A model generated the notes under the pieces. The model did not search any database. It saw only the letters and a program-made list of their open reading frames with translations, and was not told the DNA's origin. Source: Draconibacterium sp. (GTDB taxonomy: Bacteria; Bacteroidota; Bacteroidia; Bacteroidales; Prolixibacteraceae). Taken from it: 14,675 nt of DNA. Numbering within the stretch: the first letter of the stretch is position 1; every line of letters begins with the position of its first letter. The DNA lies in contig JALUZN010000025.1 of assembly GCA_027011835.1 (NCBI GenBank), positions 1 to 14,675 of the forward strand, written 5' to 3'. This document shows positions 7,792-14,675 of this stretch, piece by piece. The translations under genes were made by a program, and so were the position numbers.

Positions 7792-8871
7792 TTACTGTTC
7801 TTTTGCCGCCTCAAAAAAGGCAAGTATATTTTCCACCGATGTGTCGTCCTGAATATTATGCGCCGGAGCAACAATGTATCCGCTGTTTTTGCCAAATATA
7901 CTTTTTCTGCGCCGAACTTCGGCCTTAATTTCGGTGGGGGTTTTGTTGGGTAGCAAATCCTGAACGCAAATCCCACCGAAGAAAACCACATCGTTTCCAA
8001 ATTTTTCGGTTAGCACTTCCGGCTCCATTCCGGTTGCCATAGGTTGTAGCGGGTTTAAAATATCCAATCCAATTTCTATAAATTCGGGAACAAACGGCCC
8101 AAAAGCACCGCACGAATGCCACGCCAGTTTCACCTCGGGGTTTACCTTTTTATATTCGGCAAACATCTCTTTTATTCGCGGTTTAAAATAAGTGCGAAAA
8201 GTATCCATATCCATAATCTGGCTCAGCTGAGTTCCAAAATCATCGCCACACCACAAAACGTCGGCCCCCATTTCAATCATCTTTTTACCATAATAAGTAT
8301 GAATCTCCTGAATTTTATCGAGCAACGGATTTACATATTCCGTTCCCATCATCAAATCCATCAGAAATTTTTCCATGCCCACCAGATACCATGCAGTTTC
8401 GAAAAGCGTGGTTTCGAGATCGGCAATAATTCCGTGTGTTTTTCCATATTTGGCTATGGTTTTTTCTGCCTCATCCCAGCGGCCTTCTGCAAATGGGTCG
8501 GGGAACGTGTAATTCTCAATGTCGGCGGCGGTTTCGGCATGAGCCAGCGGATAAGTATGAAATTCGTTATACAAGCCGGTACTTTTAAAAATCATTCCCC
8601 ACTCATTTTCAATCAGCCCGCTCTCTAACGTTCTGGTAGGCCAGTTTGTGGGAGCACAGTAAGTAATTCCCACGGCATCGTTACCCAGTTTTGTCAACAA
8701 ATCCATGTGCGATGCCCGTGTTGAAAGCATCGAATCTAAAGGTTCTTCGTAAGGAACATTTAAATATTTTGCCATTTTCTCGGCAACTTGAGGAGTAAAA
8801 TTTGCAAAAATTGGAGAACGGTCGGGGATTTCCCGGTTAATGGTTTTTAAAAACCTTTCTCGTGAATTCAT
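7792..8871 (-). CDS. URO-D superfamily protein (MtaA/CmuA-like)
   Basis: This 359-aa cytoplasmic protein belongs to the uroporphyrinogen decarboxylase superfamily, which covers true HemE and the zinc-dependent methylcobamide:thiol methyltransferases. The start MNSRERFLKTINREIPDR is the usual opening of the methyltransferase-like branch. WHSCGAF supplies the His252-x-Cys254 pair expected for zinc. The third ligand, a Cys in MtaA-type enzymes, is replaced in its segment by VAPAHNIQDD, where His338 may take the role. Cys299-region GGICVQDLL is another candidate. HemE catalytic features were not seen, so haem synthesis is unlikely. Such proteins are common in Bacteroidota carbohydrate loci, but their substrates are mostly unknown; O- or N-demethylation is a possibility. 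No corrinoid protein or partner methyltransferase is in the window. It is divergent from the aldehyde dehydrogenase operon. Confidence 0.82.
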   Translation of the reverse strand: MNSRERFLKTINREIPDRSPIFANFTPQVAEKMAKYLNVPYEEPLDSMLSTRASHMDLLTKLGNDAVGITYCAPTNWPTRTLESGLIENEWGMIFKSTGLYNEFHTYPLAHAETAADIENYTFPDPFAEGRWDEAEKTIAKYGKTHGIIADLETTLFETAWYLVGMEKFLMDLMMGTEYVNPLLDKIQEIHTYYGKKMIEMGADVLWCGDDFGTQLSQIMDMDTFRTYFKPRIKEMFAEYKKVNPEVKLAWHSCGAFGPFVPEFIEIGLDILNPLQPMATGMEPEVLTEKFGNDVVFFGGICVQDLLPNKTPTEIKAEVRRRKSIFGKNSGYIVAPAHNIQDDTSVENILAFFEAAKEQ

Positions 8872-8996
8872 ATCGTTATATTAAAAATAAGTTGGCATTC
8901 CGATTTCAATCAAGATTCTTTTGAAATCCGAATTTAATGAATATTGACAGTATTTTAATAAGAAACTTTTTAAAGATTAAACAGACTTCTGACATT

Positions 8997-9027
8997 ATTG
9001 GAAAAAGTCTATTTTCTTTTACTTTTG
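8997..9027 (+). promoter_or_regulatory. Promoter of the oxidoreductase operon
   Basis: ATTG at 8997-9000 is a one-mismatch -33 element. It is followed by exactly 19 bp and TACTTTTG (9020-9027), a perfect TAnnTTTG -7. Transcription should begin near 9034, about 35 nt before the ATG at 9069. This excludes the longer reading frame that opens at 8937. The rest of 8872-9068 is AT-rich, and no promoter was recognised for the divergent URO-D gene. Confidence 0.65.
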
Positions 9028-9050
9028 CTATAAAATCATATATTAGCAAA
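9024..9050. promoter_or_regulatory. Inverted repeat over the operon start, possible operator
   Basis: TTTGCTA (9024-9030) and TAGCAAA (9044-9050) are perfect inverted half-sites 13 bp apart. They overlap the -7 element and the predicted transcription start, which is where a repressor would act. Seven-bp arms can arise by chance in AT-rich DNA, so this is a candidate only. Confidence 0.35.
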
Positions 9051-9068
9051 TTAATAAAAACAATTCAA

Positions 9069-10457
9069 ATGAATAAATTCAAAATTATATCGCCGGTTGA
9101 TGGTAGCGTTTATAAGGAGTGCCCGTTGCATGGCGCTAATGATATTGAACGAGTTTTAACCAAAGCCGCGAAAGCTCAGAAACTTTGGAGAAATCTTTCT
9201 GTTGCCGACAGAAAGGGTTATATCGAGAAATTTGTCAAAGCATTTGAAAGTAAAAAAGAGATAATAAGTGAAGAACTTAGTTGGCAAATGGGAAGACCGA
9301 TTCGTTTTTCTCCTCTTGAAGTTGATGGTACTATAGGCAGAGTAAATGGAGTGTTGAATCTTGCAGAGAGTTCTCTTTCTGATGTTTTTGTAGAAGAAAT
9401 TTCAGGGTTTGACAGATTTATAAGAAAAGAGCCATTGGGAATTGTATTCGTGGTTCCGGCATGGAATTATCCTTATCTTATTGCAATAAATACTATTGTT
9501 CCGGCATTGCTTGCCGGTAATGCCGTTGTATTAAAACATTCAGCACAAACACCTTTAGTTGCCGAGCGTTTTGCAGAAGCTTTTAATGATGCGGGCTTAC
9601 CCGAAGGTGTATTCCAATATCTTCATCTTAACCACGACGACACAGCAAACGTAATTCGCGATTCGCGAATAAATTTTGTCTCTTTTACCGGTTCGGTAAG
9701 TGGTGGACATCATATCCAGAAAGTTGCAGCCGAAAGTTTTGTTGGTGTTGGATTAGAACTTGGAGGTAAAGACCCGGCTTATGTTTGCGATGATGCTAAC
9801 TTAGATTTTTATGTTGAAAACCTTGTTGATGGTGCTTTTTTTAATTCAGGTCAGTCATGTTGTGGAATTGAACGTATTTACGTGAAAGATAATATTTTTG
9901 ATCGCTTTGTGGAAGCATATGTTGAACTAACAAAAAAATACAAGCTTGGAAATCCACTTAATAAAGATACGAATTTAGGTCCGGTTGCAAAAAGAGGAGG
10001 TGCCGAGTATGTTAAATCTCAAATCGATTCAGCAATTAAAGCAGGAGCCAAAGCTTTAATTGATCCTTCATTGTTTCCCGAAACCGAAATGGGTTATAAT
10101 TATTTGGCTCCACAAGTTCTCATAAATGTAGATCACAGTATGGATGTTATGACCGAAGAAAGTTTTGGCCCGGTTGTAGGTATAATGAAAGTGAAAAGTG
10201 ACGAGGAAGCTTTAGCTTTAATGAATGACAGTGCATACGGATTAACTGCATCTATCTGGACCGAAGATCATGAAAAGGCACTCGCTATTGGCAGCAAAGT
10301 TGAAACAGGTACATGGTTTATGAATAGATGTGATTATCTTGATCCGTATTTAGCATGGACAGGAGTTAAAAATACCGGTCGCGGTTGTACTTTGTCGGCC
10401 ATTGGATACGAACAGTTAACAAGGCCAAAATCGTACCATTTACGCACAAAAATTTGA
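9069..10457 (+). CDS. NAD(P)-dependent aldehyde dehydrogenase
   Basis: This 462-aa soluble enzyme of the aldehyde dehydrogenase superfamily oxidises an aldehyde to a carboxylate. The key residues are visible: PAWNYP with Asn133 (oxyanion hole), ELGGKDP with the general base Glu230, and GQSCCGIER with nucleophile Cys264 (the Cys five before Arg). SFTGSVSGG is the cofactor loop. TEESFGPVVG and the C-terminal segment complete the fold. The start at 9069 was chosen over 8937 because the extra 44 residues are unlike the family and span the promoter. It is first in the operon, 28 bp before the alcohol dehydrogenase, which suggests alcohol to aldehyde to acid conversion. Sampled lines are more A+T-rich than the next gene. 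The substrate is unknown; gamma-glutamylated amino-aldehydes or semialdehydes are candidates from context. Confidence 0.92.
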   Translation: MNKFKIISPVDGSVYKECPLHGANDIERVLTKAAKAQKLWRNLSVADRKGYIEKFVKAFESKKEIISEELSWQMGRPIRFSPLEVDGTIGRVNGVLNLAESSLSDVFVEEISGFDRFIRKEPLGIVFVVPAWNYPYLIAINTIVPALLAGNAVVLKHSAQTPLVAERFAEAFNDAGLPEGVFQYLHLNHDDTANVIRDSRINFVSFTGSVSGGHHIQKVAAESFVGVGLELGGKDPAYVCDDANLDFYVENLVDGAFFNSGQSCCGIERIYVKDNIFDRFVEAYVELTKKYKLGNPLNKDTNLGPVAKRGGAEYVKSQIDSAIKAGAKALIDPSLFPETEMGYNYLAPQVLINVDHSMDVMTEESFGPVVGIMKVKSDEEALALMNDSAYGLTASIWTEDHEKALAIGSKVETGTWFMNRCDYLDPYLAWTGVKNTGRGCTLSAIGYEQLTRPKSYHLRTKI

Positions 10458-10485
10458 AGATTATAAAACTTATTAATAATAAATA

Positions 10486-11631
10486 ATGGCTGATAAAAGA
10501 CACTCTTATTCATACCCAACACGAATTGAATATGGCCCCGGCGCCATGAAAGATTTAACTGCGATTGTTAAAGAGAGCAGATTAAAAAAGGGGCTTATTG
10601 TTACCGATAACGGAATTGTAAAAGTTGGTCTTGCCGACCAGTTACAAGAATACTTTAACGAAACAGGTATTGAAACTGTAATTTTTAGTGATGTAAAATC
10701 GAATCCCACCGAAGAAAATGTGATGGATGGCACACAAGTTTATAAAGACGAAAAGTGCGATTTTATTGTAGGACTTGGTGGTGGCTCACCACTCGACACC
10801 GGGAAAACCATTAAAGTAATGGCAACGCACGACGGACCGCTTGCAAAGTATGACGACATGAAAGGTGGCGATAAATATATAAAAAATAATATGCCGCCGT
10901 TTTATGCCATAGCCACAACGGCAGGTACCGGTAGCGAAGTGGGACGAAGCAGCGTTATCACAATTAACAAAACAAAAACCATCATATTCTCGCCTTTTAT
11001 GATGCCCGACATTGCAGTGCTTGACCCGACAATAACTCTCTCGTTGCCACCAAAACTAACTGCTGCCACAGGTATCGATGCTTTTGTGCATAACCTGGAA
11101 GCATATATTATGGAGGTATTTCACCCCATGGCCGACGGAATGGCAAAAGAGGCAATGGAGATGTGTGTAAAATCGCTCAACACTGCCGTAACAAAAGGCG
11201 ACGATGTGGTTGCACGTGGAAATATGCTGATGGCTTCGGCAATGGGAGCAACCGCTTTTCAAAAAGGGCTTGGATTAAATCATGCAATTGCACACGCTTT
11301 AGGTGCACTGTTCGATATTCACCACGGATTAGCCAATGCAATTGTTTTAACCGAAGTGATGCGTTATAACATGACCCGCGAAACAACAAAAGAGCGATAT
11401 GCTTCTCTCGGTTCAATTTTCAATGTCGAAAACGATGCCATTCATGTAATTGAAGCCATTGAAAAATGGGTGGAAGAGTTGGGAATGAATGTGAAGCTGT
11501 CAAGTTTGGGAATTACGGAAGCCGACCTTGAAGCAATTGAGAAATATGCCATTGGCGACCCATGTTATCCGCTAAATCCGAAAGTTGCAGAAAAAGGCGA
11601 TGTAGTTAAAATCCTTAAAAACATTTTATAA
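10486..11631 (+). CDS. Iron-containing (type III) alcohol dehydrogenase
   Basis: This 381-aa enzyme is full length for the Fe-ADH family, whose members interconvert alcohols and aldehydes or ketones with NAD(P). The N-terminal dinucleotide part contains GLGGGSPLDTGK. The metal site is complete with family spacing: Asp198 and His202 in GIDAFVHN, His266 in LNHAIAHALG, and His280 in HHGLAN. ATTAGTGSEVGRSSVI is the second family signature. The ATG lies 28 bp after the aldehyde dehydrogenase stop, and the HAD gene begins 1 bp after this stop codon, so co-translation is likely. In this operon it probably makes the aldehyde used by the first gene. Members of this family include lactaldehyde, 4-hydroxybutyrate, sulfoacetaldehyde and phosphonoacetaldehyde reductases, so the substrate cannot be read from the family. 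Confidence 0.93.
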   Translation: MADKRHSYSYPTRIEYGPGAMKDLTAIVKESRLKKGLIVTDNGIVKVGLADQLQEYFNETGIETVIFSDVKSNPTEENVMDGTQVYKDEKCDFIVGLGGGSPLDTGKTIKVMATHDGPLAKYDDMKGGDKYIKNNMPPFYAIATTAGTGSEVGRSSVITINKTKTIIFSPFMMPDIAVLDPTITLSLPPKLTAATGIDAFVHNLEAYIMEVFHPMADGMAKEAMEMCVKSLNTAVTKGDDVVARGNMLMASAMGATAFQKGLGLNHAIAHALGALFDIHHGLANAIVLTEVMRYNMTRETTKERYASLGSIFNVENDAIHVIEAIEKWVEELGMNVKLSSLGITEADLEAIEKYAIGDPCYPLNPKVAEKGDVVKILKNIL

Positions 11632-11632
11632 T

Positions 11633-12382
11633 ATGATTAAGGTAATAACTTTCGACCTTTGGGATACCGTTTTTATTGACGACTCGGATGAGCCAAAACG
11701 AAAAGCTGCCGGCCGACTATCGAAAAGTGAAGAACGAAGAGAGCTGGTTTGGAAACTTGCCAATAAATACAAAACTGTTTCGAAAGAGCTTGTTAACAGT
11801 GTTTACAACACTTCCGATGCTGCTTTCAGAAAAGCGTGGCACGAGCAATTTGTAACCTGGAGTGTTAAAGGCCGTCTCGAAATTACATTTAAAGGGCTGG
11901 GAATTGAACTTCCTGAAAATGAGATGGACGAGATAGTAAAACTGCACGAAGAGATGGAGTTAGAATTTATGCCCGATTTTATTCCGGACGTAGGCGATGC
12001 AATAAAAGAGCTTAGTAAAGATTATAAACTCGGCGTTATTTCCGATGCAATTTTTAGTCCCGGCAGAGTATTAAGACAAATTCTGGAAAGTGAAAACCTG
12101 CTTCAATATTTCGACTTTTTTGTGTTCTCGGATGAGATTGGGAACTCAAAACCGCAACCAATAGTTTTTAAAGCAACCTGTGACCATTTCGGAATTAATC
12201 GCAATGAACTTGTACATATTGGCGACCGCGAACACAACGATATTGCCGGTCCTAAAAAATTTGGTTCTCATTCAATATTGTGTACAGCATCGCTCGACAG
12301 GGGCAGTGAAAACAGCGAAGCAGATGCAAAATTCGCAAATTACAGCGAGTTGCCCGGAATTCTTAAAACATTAAAATTTTAA
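11633..12382 (+). CDS. HAD-superfamily phosphatase
   Basis: This 249-aa protein has all four haloacid dehalogenase-superfamily motifs. They are DLWDT with nucleophile Asp8 and acid/base Asp11, GVISD with Ser137, NSKP with Lys173, and GDREHND with Asp198 and Asp203 for Mg2+. The second Asp in motif I favours a phosphatase over a dehalogenase. A helical cap of about 100 residues (roughly 15-110) is inserted after motif I, as in subfamily I phosphatases that act on small molecules. It starts 1 bp after the alcohol dehydrogenase stop and ends 8 bp before the amidotransferase-like gene, so it belongs to the same transcript. Beside an organophosphate transporter, removing phosphate from an imported compound is the natural reading, but this is inference. 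Confidence 0.88.
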   Translation: MIKVITFDLWDTVFIDDSDEPKRKAAGRLSKSEERRELVWKLANKYKTVSKELVNSVYNTSDAAFRKAWHEQFVTWSVKGRLEITFKGLGIELPENEMDEIVKLHEEMELEFMPDFIPDVGDAIKELSKDYKLGVISDAIFSPGRVLRQILESENLLQYFDFFVFSDEIGNSKPQPIVFKATCDHFGINRNELVHIGDREHNDIAGPKKFGSHSILCTASLDRGSENSEADAKFANYSELPGILKTLKF

Positions 12383-12390
12383 TTATTACA

Positions 12391-13248
12391 ATGGATAAAT
12401 TCAGATTTTTAATAATTGACGGCTATTCAAAAGCCAGTCGCGACCAGTTTGACAGTTTCGGCGTATCGTTAGCCGGAAAACTTTATGCAAAGCTTTTGTT
12501 AAGGCACATGCCCGATGCTGAGTTTGATATTCTCTACACAAGCGATAACGGAGTTTATCCTCCGGGGCAGGAAGAGCTGAAAGAGAAGTACGATGCGATT
12601 ATTTGGCCGGGATGTAACCTTACGGTTTATCACGACGATGATGAGCGTGTTCAGAAAATGACAAAACTAACAAAAGATGGTTTTAGCACAGGCGTTCCTC
12701 AGTTTGGAAGTTGCTGGGCTGCACAGCTTGCAGTTTATGTTGCAGGGGGCGAAATTGCTCCAAATCCGAAAGGGCGCGAAATGGGTGTTGCCCGAAAAAT
12801 AACACTTAACGAAGTGGGGAAAAAACATCTGATGTACGAAGGAAAACCTGCAGTTTTTGATGGGTTTATCAGTCACGACGATATGATTACAAAAATGCCG
12901 GAAGGAGGTATCGTTTTATCGTCAAACGAATTCACTCCGGTTCAGTCTGTTGAAGTAAAACACGAAAAAGGTGTTTTTTGGGCCACGCAATATCACCCCG
13001 AATATAACCTGCACGAAATTGCACGCTTAATTCTTGCCCGCGAAGAGCGACTGATGAGAGAAAATTACTTCAACTCAAAAGAAGATATGTTGAAATACTC
13101 AGCCGACCTCGATGAGATTTATAACGATAACACAAGAAAAGACCTTCGCTGGAAATATGCCATTGACGAAGACCTCCTTTCGGCAGACATTCGCGAAGTG
13201 GAATTTGCAAACTGGATTAAATATCAGGTAATTCCATCGAAAAAATAA
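12391..13248 (+). CDS. Class I glutamine amidotransferase-like hydrolase
   Basis: This 285-aa protein is a stand-alone class I glutamine amidotransferase domain of the GMP-synthase-like type. The catalytic triad is Cys108 in FGSCWAAQ, His202 and Glu204 in YHPEY. The usual nucleophile elbow GxCxG is altered to GSCWA, with Ala in place of the second Gly. NPKGREMGV and FISHDDM fit the family. After about residue 215 there is a 70-residue, largely helical and charged tail beyond the standard domain. No synthase domain is fused or adjacent, so it may hydrolyse a gamma-glutamyl bond itself (as PuuD does in putrescine catabolism) rather than feed ammonia to a partner. It lies 8 bp after the HAD gene and 59 bp before the transporter. 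The family call is firm; the reaction is not known. Confidence 0.86.
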   Translation: MDKFRFLIIDGYSKASRDQFDSFGVSLAGKLYAKLLLRHMPDAEFDILYTSDNGVYPPGQEELKEKYDAIIWPGCNLTVYHDDDERVQKMTKLTKDGFSTGVPQFGSCWAAQLAVYVAGGEIAPNPKGREMGVARKITLNEVGKKHLMYEGKPAVFDGFISHDDMITKMPEGGIVLSSNEFTPVQSVEVKHEKGVFWATQYHPEYNLHEIARLILAREERLMRENYFNSKEDMLKYSADLDEIYNDNTRKDLRWKYAIDEDLLSADIREVEFANWIKYQVIPSKK

Positions 13249-13268
13249 AAACTATAAAACTAAACTTC

Positions 13269-13294
13269 AAAGGTTACGCACCTCACTAACCTTT
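13269..13294 (+). terminator. Intercistronic stem-loop before the transporter
   Basis: AAAGGTTA (13269-13276) and TAACCTTT (13287-13294) form a perfect 8-bp stem with a 10-nt loop. Only four T residues follow, so it is a weak terminator or an RNA processing or stability hairpin. It may lower transporter expression relative to the upstream genes. The transporter ATG follows 13 bases later. Confidence 0.4.
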
Positions 13295-13307
13295 TAACAA
13301 TCAACTT

Positions 13308-14600
13308 ATGGCAGCATTAATAGAAAAAGGGCCTTATCGTAAATGGCAATATCGTATTTTTTCAGCTACATGGCTGGCCTATGTCGGGTACTATTTTACA
13401 CGTAAAGCATTTTTTGTTGTAAAAAGCGACATGGCCACAGCAATGGGATTAGATTCAATTAATCTTGCACATCTTGGCACTGCGTATCTTGTTTCATATA
13501 TGGTTGGACAATACTCATCAGCCTATTTTGGCAGGCGTTTAGGACCAAAACTTTTGCTGCTTTTGGGAATGGCCATTTCTTTAGTGTGCAACCTTGTTTT
13601 TGGAGCATCGAACAGTTACTGGACTGTAATGCTTTTTTTAAGTCTGAATGGATTGGCACAGGGTACCGGATGGCCGGGTAGTATTGGCAGTCTGGCATAC
13701 TGGTTTAAACGGAAACAGCGTGGCAGTATTCTTGGAATATGGTCAACCTGCTATCAGGTTGGTTCGTTGGTGGCTACAGCATTTGCTGCTTATATGCTTG
13801 GTCATTACGGTTGGAGATGGTCATTCTTTGGTGCTTCAATTATTTTGCTTGTTATCTGGACTGCAGTACTAATATTACATCCCAACAGACCTGAAGATGT
13901 TGGATTGCCTCCACTTCAAGATGATGATGATGATGAACAAATAGAAAAAGCAGAAACTAAAACAAAAGCAAAAAAAGGCAGAGAGAGCCTGGGCTGGTCT
14001 AAAGAAGTTGTTTACACAGTAGTTTTAATGGGAATTGTATATTTTGGTATAAAATTCCTTCGTTATGCACTCTGGAGCTGGGCACCTTATTTATTGCAAA
14101 ACAACTTCGGGCAGGCAGGCGACGATGCCGGATATCTTTCAACAATATTCGATATTGCCGGTTTTATCGGTGTTATTTTTGCAGGATTTGTCTCCGACAA
14201 ACTTTTTAAAGGAAAGCGTGCATTTTTATCGTTTCTGATGTTGTTTTTAATGGCCATGTCGTTTGTATTTATGTACTCGATGGGCTCTGTCAGTCTATTT
14301 TATTTTACAACCTCAATGGGCTTGGCCGGTTTTATGTTATATGGCCCCGACTCTTTGATTTCGGGTGTGGGAGCCATTGATGTGGGCACAAAAAAAGGAG
14401 CACTTGTAGCAGCAGGAATAATTAATGGTACCGGTTCAATTGGCCCAATTTTCCAGGAAGAACTTATTGGCTGGCTCTACGAAAAATACAACCACAGTTT
14501 AACACCCATTTTTATTTTATTAATGGTTGTTTCGCTTTTAACTGTATTTGTTGTATTTCTTCTTTGGATGAAATCGCGAAAAGGAAAAGTAAATCTATAA
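13308..14600 (+). CDS. Organophosphate:phosphate antiporter-family MFS transporter
   Basis: This 430-aa inner-membrane protein has about 12 membrane segments and resembles GlpT/UhpT. Both substrate-phosphate arginines of GlpT have counterparts: Arg32 in YYFTRKAF of the first segment and Arg252 in LRYALWSWAPYLL. The family stretches GTGWPGSIG and YGPDSLISG are also present. GlpT and UhpT exchange glycerol 3-phosphate or hexose phosphate for phosphate; phosphonates such as fosfomycin also enter this way. The central loop after PEDVGLPPL is strongly charged, starting with five Asp (205-209, encoded by GAT repeats) and then lysine-rich. It is the last complete gene of the operon. The 75 bp after it hold no gene or hairpin that I can see. 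The substrate is inferred to be a phosphorylated or phosphonate compound handled by the upstream enzymes. Confidence 0.87.
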   Translation: MAALIEKGPYRKWQYRIFSATWLAYVGYYFTRKAFFVVKSDMATAMGLDSINLAHLGTAYLVSYMVGQYSSAYFGRRLGPKLLLLLGMAISLVCNLVFGASNSYWTVMLFLSLNGLAQGTGWPGSIGSLAYWFKRKQRGSILGIWSTCYQVGSLVATAFAAYMLGHYGWRWSFFGASIILLVIWTAVLILHPNRPEDVGLPPLQDDDDDEQIEKAETKTKAKKGRESLGWSKEVVYTVVLMGIVYFGIKFLRYALWSWAPYLLQNNFGQAGDDAGYLSTIFDIAGFIGVIFAGFVSDKLFKGKRAFLSFLMLFLMAMSFVFMYSMGSVSLFYFTTSMGLAGFMLYGPDSLISGVGAIDVGTKKGALVAAGIINGTGSIGPIFQEELIGWLYEKYNHSLTPIFILLMVVSLLTVFVVFLLWMKSRKGKVNL

Positions 14601-14675
14601 TTGATAGAATTTGGGAACTTTTGTAATCTTCAAATACCTTTCAGCGCTTTAATACTATCTAAATATTTTTTATTC

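Noticed and set aside
8116..8628. 170-codon plus-strand reading frame
   Set aside because: It lies fully opposite the well-supported URO-D-like gene and its translation resembles no protein; it is an antisense shadow.
7792..8871. Uroporphyrinogen decarboxylase HemE of haem synthesis
   Set aside because: The start and the HSCGAF zinc motif fit the methyltransferase-like branch, and no other haem genes are nearby.
8937..9068. 44-residue N-terminal extension of the aldehyde dehydrogenase
   Set aside because: It is unlike the family, lies over a good promoter match, and its reading would require transcription from further upstream, for which no promoter was seen.

Overview
The window looks like a chromosomal piece of an environmental, polysaccharide-degrading member of the Bacteroidota. 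The Marinilabiliales/Prolixibacteraceae area is my guess, not something the sequence proves. The signs are low G+C (about 35-47% in the lines I counted by hand), promoters of the Bacteroidota TAnnTTTG type, A-rich leaders without clear Shine-Dalgarno sites, secreted or lipid-anchored glycoside hydrolases, and a family 130 glycoside phosphorylase beside a sugar-type MFS transporter.

Region 1 (1-3963) is a small glycan locus. It holds a GH130 phosphorylase (minus strand, followed by a perfect hairpin terminator), an AmpG/PAT-type MFS permease (minus) and a GH18 chitinase-like lipoprotein (plus). The GH18 gene is broken by one in-frame TGA at codon 200. A 56-bp element (51/56 identical between copies) lies just upstream of both the GH130 and the GH18 gene, in the same orientation relative to each. 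The two copies therefore form an inverted pair around the permease gene, which suggests the two enzyme genes share a regulatory or leader sequence.

Region 2 (4010-8871) is a run of minus-strand genes. In transcription order they are a URO-D/MtaA-like protein, a secreted GH78-type alpha-L-rhamnosidase, a lipoprotein I do not recognise, and a small DUF4395-type membrane protein. The gaps are 88-163 bp, so these may be several transcription units.

Region 3 (8997-14600) is a tight plus-strand operon: aldehyde dehydrogenase, Fe-dependent alcohol dehydrogenase, HAD-type phosphatase, class I glutamine amidotransferase-like protein, and an organophosphate:phosphate antiporter-family transporter. A good promoter match at 8997-9027 sets the start of the first gene at 9069. 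Together the genes suggest import of a phosphorylated compound, dephosphorylation, then two-step oxidation of an alcohol to an acid. The amidotransferase-like protein could remove a gamma-glutamyl protecting group, as in gamma-glutamylated amine or ethanolamine catabolism. That pathway is inference: the ligase it needs is not in the window.

No rRNA, tRNA, CRISPR array, transposase or phage gene was seen. No gene-free stretch exceeds 300 bp; the longest are 2531-2775, 8872-9068 and 1042-1234, and what they hold is listed below.
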